The notes under the pieces are model-generated. The model was given only the letters and a program-made list of their open reading frames with translations. It was not told where the DNA came from and searched no databases. A program made the position numbers and the translations under genes. From positions 19,921,001-19,985,000 of the forward strand of contig OY727099.1 of assembly GCA_963402885.1 (NCBI GenBank): a DNA stretch of 64,000 nt, written 5' to 3'. This document shows, piece after piece, positions 58,299-64,000 of this stretch (positions are counted from its first letter, which is position 1; the number at the start of each line of letters is the position of its first letter). The stretch is from Antedon bifida. Its lineage: Eukaryota; Echinodermata; Crinoidea; Comatulida; Antedonidae.

Positions 58299-59647
58299 GT
58301 AAGATTTTAGAATTTTTCAGTTTCTTTTACTGTATAGCTTATAACAAATACAAAATAAATTTTTACATTAATATAGATTGTTGATTAAATATTTAAAAAA
58401 AATATTTATTTGAAATTGACATCAGATTCATTGACAGAAAATGTTAAATATTCGTACAAAATATATATGATCATCATCATTGCTGTGTAGAACGATGGCG
58501 AGATTCTGCAAACTAAGCTGCAGCCCAAATTTGGGCCACTTAACATTTTTGAAGGTCCACAAGGTTGGATTGAGCAGTGCAGCTTACAAAAAAGAATGAA
58601 ATGTCGAGATGATGAATGATGTTTGATGTTAGCCTATGGTTATGAGTTAGGCCTAATCTTGCCGAAAATGATTGTAAACTTACCAAACACAATTGATGTG
58701 TGGCTAAAATTTCGTTGACGTGCGAAACACTGAACTGTGCTGAATTTCGGTGTATCATCAGCGTGCAAGTTTACATTCCAAACCTACAGGTCCATATTCT
58801 TAAAAATTTTCTTATCTCAGCCTCACCATGGTGGGGCTGAGGCGGTAGACTATTTTGTTACGTTGATCCAGCTGAACCGGATTTTAGGATGCGAAATAAA
58901 TAGTTTGCAGAACATGGAGAACCTCTTTTTTTATTATTAGTCGCACATGTGCTTGTCACATTTGTGCAGCTAAGTTTCCAAAGTATTTTCTTAAATTTGT
59001 CATGTTTCATTTAAAAAAAAATGTTTCTACATGTTACTGTATGCTACTTTATGTAATTTTTACCAACTATATTTCCATGTTTAAAACCATTACAAATAGT
59101 ACTATTTTCATATAATTTAATATCACATTCTCAATAATTTTCAATTTGTAGATAGATAGATAGATAGATATGGAATGGAAATGTATTGTTAACCTGACTG
59201 TCCAATAGATGAAATTATTCTGCCCATTCAACTCAAAATATTCATTATTTGTCACTACTGTACTGTTCTAAAGTAAATTTTTTTTATTAATTGCCTGCTT
59301 CAATCTTGAATCAAATGTGTCAGATTTTGGCATAGAGCAGTGTTTTCAATCACGCATTAGTCGGTAACATACTATCGTACAAAGTTCTGATTGATGAGTG
59401 ATGTACTGTATGACTTGTTAGAAACACATTCTATAGCATGCATTTGTGGTTACAACATACAATAGCCATGTCCTTAAAAATTAAATTATAGTGTAGATTA
59501 AATGAAACATTTTCATGTTGCTTGTTATATTAATACCACAATACAGATTTTTATGAAGCAAATAAACGACACAGAAAAATAGTACATTTTTTAAATGTGT
59601 TTTAAAATATAATATGACTTTCTTTCTGACTTTATTTAAAACACTAA

Positions 59648-59725
59648 GCAGTGGCGTATCCAGGATTTTGAAGTTGGGGGGGCCCGGAATTGCCAATTTG
59701 CCGACAAAATTAGTGTCATTACCTG
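59648..59725. mobile_element. end of a GGATCCAGGATTTTGAA-type element
   Basis: GCAGTGGCGTATCCAGGATT followed by a G run and GCCCGG matches the left end seen at 26393. It stops just before the 3.5-kb TIR element. Confidence 0.5.
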
Positions 59726-59731
59726 TACATA

Positions 59732-62700
59732 GGGCCTGTAACGCCAAATGAAGTGACATTGCCAAATGAGGTGCGCGTGGTCTGTATCGCACAAGGCTAG
59801 GTCACTTAATTTGGCAGCACGTTTCTGGCGAGCTAATCGTGTTATTAAATATTGATATTATTTATTTCCAAATAAACACAAACTGAAAATTAATAACCTG
59901 AGTATTTCTAACCTAATAATCTTTATTCATTGTATGAAATTAAACCATTATAACTGAAACATACGACGAAAATTTACGATTTTAGTGTAAAAAACGAAAG
60001 GTACTGCCATCGAAAAATATAGAAAACTCGACATGCATGATGGGAAGCCTACCGACCCCTTTCTAAGCAGCTGGAAAAGAAGACTACTCGTTTTAGCGCC
60101 AAAGGGAAGTGTCTGAAGTCACGTCTGCATGTTATGCGGACATGGTCTGGGACAATTTGCCTTTAGCGCTAAAACGTTGATTGTTTGAGTTATGGGACGC
60201 CATTTCTGCATTATTTCCTAGTAATATTTTGATTTGACGTTCCTTTCGTCGGTACATTATTCCCGTTACTATTTTGTTCGTTTTTATGAATTTCTATGTT
60301 TATGTCAAATTAAAATGATTATTCGTTGAATATGAATGTATCCCGTTATTCTATTGATTATATTGTATATATTTTTTTGTTTAACATTGCTTAACTATAC
60401 AGTTTCCTAACCTTTTAGTTTCATTTTTAATCAATTCCGTTTTTTTAAAATGTATAATGTTATTTATGTTTTTTATTTATATGTTCTTTAAGAATATGAG
60501 TTACATGATCACATTTATTTCACTTATTATACCTACAGTATAACACTATATTTACTTTGATGTCTGAAACATTAAAACATAAATTCGGAATAATGGCGAA
60601 CCTAAGTCGCAAATTGTTAGTTAGATATTTGTTATAATTTCATCATCTCATTTGTTACACGTGTGTGTGTGACCTATAATAAATAAATAAGGGATGGCAG
60701 GCTACAGGTAGGCCTACTTCGAGGGGAAATTCATCAAATTGTTTCATCAAAACAATAACTCATAAGGTCGGAAACATTTAGAACATAAATAGATAATGAA
60801 ACCAAATTTTGAGATATTGCGTTGTTCTCTTTTGTTATCAATCTTTTCATGTCACGTACCGTAATAGAAGGTAACAGTTGAACATGCATATCACAATAAA
60901 TAAATAATGGTAATTAACTAATTAATTAACCAATCCTAATGGCATTTTCATCAAGTTTAACAATCTTTGATGTCGGAAACATTCCCAATAATAGAGACTA
61001 ATTTTGCAATATGTTAGATATTTTATTCAGCTGGTACTTTTTACCTTGATATCGGGAACATTTGAACATAAATTCGCAATAATGGATCATAATTGTGCAA
61101 TGAAGTCGTGTCATCTTGTTCATATGATGGGAAAAAACTTTGGATGAGATATGGGGTGAGCGAAATTCTAAGCAAGCTAAATACATGATACTTATTTTGA
61201 GGTTGGAAAAAAGCACGTGAATTCGCAAATAATTGAACCTAATTTTGCAATGAAGTCGTCATCTCATTTGTTCATATCGATGTGAGAAAATGTTTGGACG
61301 GGAATGTGGTGAGCGAAATTCTAAGCAAGCTAAATACATGAGTTATTTTAAGGTTGGGAACACAACGTGAATTCGCAAATAAAGTCGTTTGTTCAGATCA
61401 TATTACAATGTGAGAAAAAAGTTTGGATGGGAATTCTAACCAAGTATTACTTCGAAGTCGGGGGAACAACCTTAAATTCGCAATAATGCAATGGAACCTA
61501 ATTTTGCAATGAAGTCGGTCACCTTGTTTGATACGATGTTGGAAACACGTTTGGAGGGGTGGACGAAATTCTAGGAAGCTAAATACAGTTAGTTATAACA
61601 CTAATTATTTTGAGGTCGGGAATATTAGAATTTATACTTAAATGGAACCTAATTTTGCAATGGAGATTGCATGCGTTATTTTCATCTCGGTTGTTCGTTC
61701 CATCAATTATACGTCGTACATAATGTGGAACATGCATGCACTGTTATACTTTGTGGGGTGATGAGAGTGGGATGCTACTGTAATCAAGTTAATATATTAT
61801 TTATTGACATACAGTAATTTAATTAGCTATATCGATGGAATAGTAGATTAGGCCGATATTTACACATTTGCAGCCTTCACTATTTATAGAATAAATCAGC
61901 ATTAAATAAGCCAGTGGGTAAATTTTTATGGAATTCATTTAAAAGCAATATGCTATATAACATTGAATCACGGTGAAACATATAACAATAAAGAAACAAG
62001 TATAGAAAAATGGGTAGATTTAAGAAATACTATTATGCTAATATAATTTCTAATTTGCTACGATTATCAGAAAAGGAATTCTGTGATACGAGTTACAGGT
62101 GGTACTGATCTGATTTCGTTTCATCTTGTATATAAATTACATTGTATAATCCGGGTTGTAAAATGAAAACAAACAAATGAAAATCTCACAAATTCTTTAT
62201 GTGTAAAATATGTTAAAACGAGATATAGATGATAATGATGATCATTGTCAAGTGTATAGAAAAATATGAACATTAATGAAATAGGAGGTAATACGGAATT
62301 GATAAATGTAAAAATGTTACTGATGAATTGTAACGACATTGGGAATTAACAAATGTGTTAAATAATATGTTTGCGCCACAAAAGAGAGAAAAAAAGCTAT
62401 CGATGGAATGGTGGGTACGAAATCCATGATAATTTAGCTATTTAGCTGAAATAAATTCGACGGGAACCTGATTTCACAAGAGGACCTCTTATATGAGTTT
62501 GTGAGGACTCCGTTTATAGAGGACATCTTAATATCTGTTCTAAAAACTCCTTAATATCAGTTCCAGAATTAACCTTAATATCAGTTCTTTTCTAATGAAG
62601 AATCTGGGCAATTTACAATCAAGCAACAACACCACATAATTCTACGTGAATTCTACTGTACGTGAACTAGCCTTAATACCGCCTGATTACGGTATATAGG

Positions 62701-63198
62701 CCTACAGTATTAGCTTCAGAATAAATGACGACGCATTCTACAGATATTAAAAAAAATGAAAATATTAAATTGGCTTCGTCGAAATGACAGACCCCCAAGC
62801 ACAGGTAAATCCTCAGATTCTGCTTGATCACAGACAATCTGCACTGCAGCACAACTAAAAAGCAGTAAAAAGATTTTGGCACACAAGGCGTATCATATAA
62901 CTTGCGGACCATGACCGAAGCACTTCCGCTTCGATCTATTCGACGAAAATCAAAAAAGGATAACTATTTTCTGCTTTATATTTAATTTAATGTAATGGTG
63001 ATCTAATAACAGGCGTAACAACACATAATACATATTGTAGTTTAATACTGGCTTAAATATGATTGTTTTATATAAACTGTATTTTAAAAAATGACAATAG
63101 AACTTCATTTTGCAATAGTACCTAATTTGGCGCCTTAGACGCCAAATTAAGTGCGGTACCTCATTTGGCAGCGGTACCTCATTTGGCGTGACAGGGCC
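59732..63198. mobile_element. 3.5-kb non-autonomous TIR element with GCCAAAT arrays
   Basis: The left end GGGCCTGTAACGCCAAATGA (59732), continuing to GCCAAATGAGGT (59772), is the inverse of the right end ACCTCATTTGGC (63157) to GCGTGACAGGGCC (63198). Extra GCCAAAT words lie just inside each end (59800-59817 and 63121-63150). The interior has no supportable gene. It holds several diverged copies of a 130-190-bp unit between about 60760 and 61680 (AACCTAATTTTGCAATGAAG, GCGAAATTCTAAGCAAGC). Size, inverted ends and subterminal motif arrays fit a DNA transposon derivative of unknown superfamily. Confidence 0.65.
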
Positions 63199-64000
63199 TA
63201 CACCCCGATATACACCTGATCAATATATGTTCTAGGATTGCATAGTCATATGTTGTCTTATAGGGATAACGATGCAAAATTAAAACCAAATTAAACATTA
63301 TCTGTTAGTATGTTGTATTAATATTACAATAAAAAAAGAATTACGAAAATCTGACTTGTATTTTTCGAAATATAGGGTCTAAAACATCGCCGAAAAAGAT
63401 CGTTTTTAGCCACGAAAGAAGTAAAACCATTTGTGGCCGGCCTCAGTCGACAATTCTATTAACTACGCCATTTTTGGTTTAAATAATTACATATGATTAC
63501 ATTTTTAATAATTTATTTTATATATCACCCATTGGAAATATCAATAAAACATGTTATTAAATGCTTATAAAATATAAAAAGTTGTTTACTTAACGGAATT
63601 CGGACAAATTCATTGCTCTAACTTTGTGTATAACGAGAGACCATGTGAGTTCATGGTACTACTGTACACGCGCGAGAGAAAACATTCCGCTGCGGGTGAT
63701 TCGCATCCACCAATCAAATCAAATCAGCCAGAATCCAAAATCATTCAACCGTGACCAATGCCGATAATCACGGGAAAGCTTAGCTTTGATTGGCTAACGA
63801 TGACATCATATCACACAATGGTGGTTTTCTAGTTGAGCCTCACGAAATATTATGTTCCAAAAATTAAATACATGGATATTTTTTATGGTATGTGTGCTTT
63901 TTCTTTAAAAAATTTGAATAATAAAGGCCTCATATCGAGAAAAAAACGGGTTTTTGGCACTTATAATAAATATATCTTAGAGAAAAAAGCACATGGCATG
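63199..64000. other. AT-rich non-coding DNA to the window edge
   Basis: No exon recognised. A TA-type spacer follows the TIR element. CTAAAACATCGCCGAAAAAG-type sequence near 63380 and CACGCGCGAG near 63669 could belong to other repeats or a promoter, but I cannot support either. Confidence 0.4.

Overview
This window looks like nuclear DNA from a marine invertebrate deuterostome. An echinoderm is most likely, with a hemichordate as the alternative. Evidence for this is the intron-rich genes with GT/AG splice sites, protein sequences close to vertebrate orthologues, very AT-rich intergenic DNA, scattered TAGGCCTA palindromes, and dense small repeats (MITEs and tRNA-derived SINEs). Nothing prokaryotic was seen. 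The genes were rebuilt by hand from short open stretches, splice signals and reading-phase continuity. Five models close exactly in phase from ATG to stop, MZT1 does so with a tiny, less certain last exon, and BORA is incomplete.

Layout. 1-5.6 kb: repeats only, plus a possible last exon of a gene lying left of the window. 5.7-15.8 kb, minus: GTF2H1 (p62 subunit of TFIIH), 11 coding exons, 550 aa, with a 2.3-kb array of 64-bp repeats in intron 4. 17.0-19.2 kb, plus: PIFO/CIMAP3 (pitchfork), 5 exons, 209 aa, divergent from GTF2H1 and with a ciliary X-box upstream. 21.2-28.3 kb, minus: calumenin (CALU), 6 coding exons, 322 aa, ending in the ER-retention signal HDEF. 31.4-33.5 kb, plus: a 209-aa protein in 4 exons that I do not recognise. 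37.9-43.0 kb, minus: a 450-aa Notum/pectin-acetylesterase-like hydrolase with an N-terminal membrane anchor. 50.5-51.5 kb, minus: MZT1 (MOZART1). 53.4-58.3 kb, plus: BORA (aurora borealis), whose remaining exons were not found.

The genes do not form one pathway. The one clear functional pairing is MZT1 and BORA, two mitotic-spindle genes lying head-to-head, as I recall them being in the human genome. The rest is a record of small transposons: at least six MITE families, three SINE-like families, two LINE fragments and a 3.5-kb terminal-inverted-repeat element. The most unusual structures are a MITE that contains two copies of a piece of the neighbouring BORA exon, a minisatellite with a 640-bp higher-order period that seems to have grown from a MITE, and the 3.5-kb element in the apparent last BORA intron.
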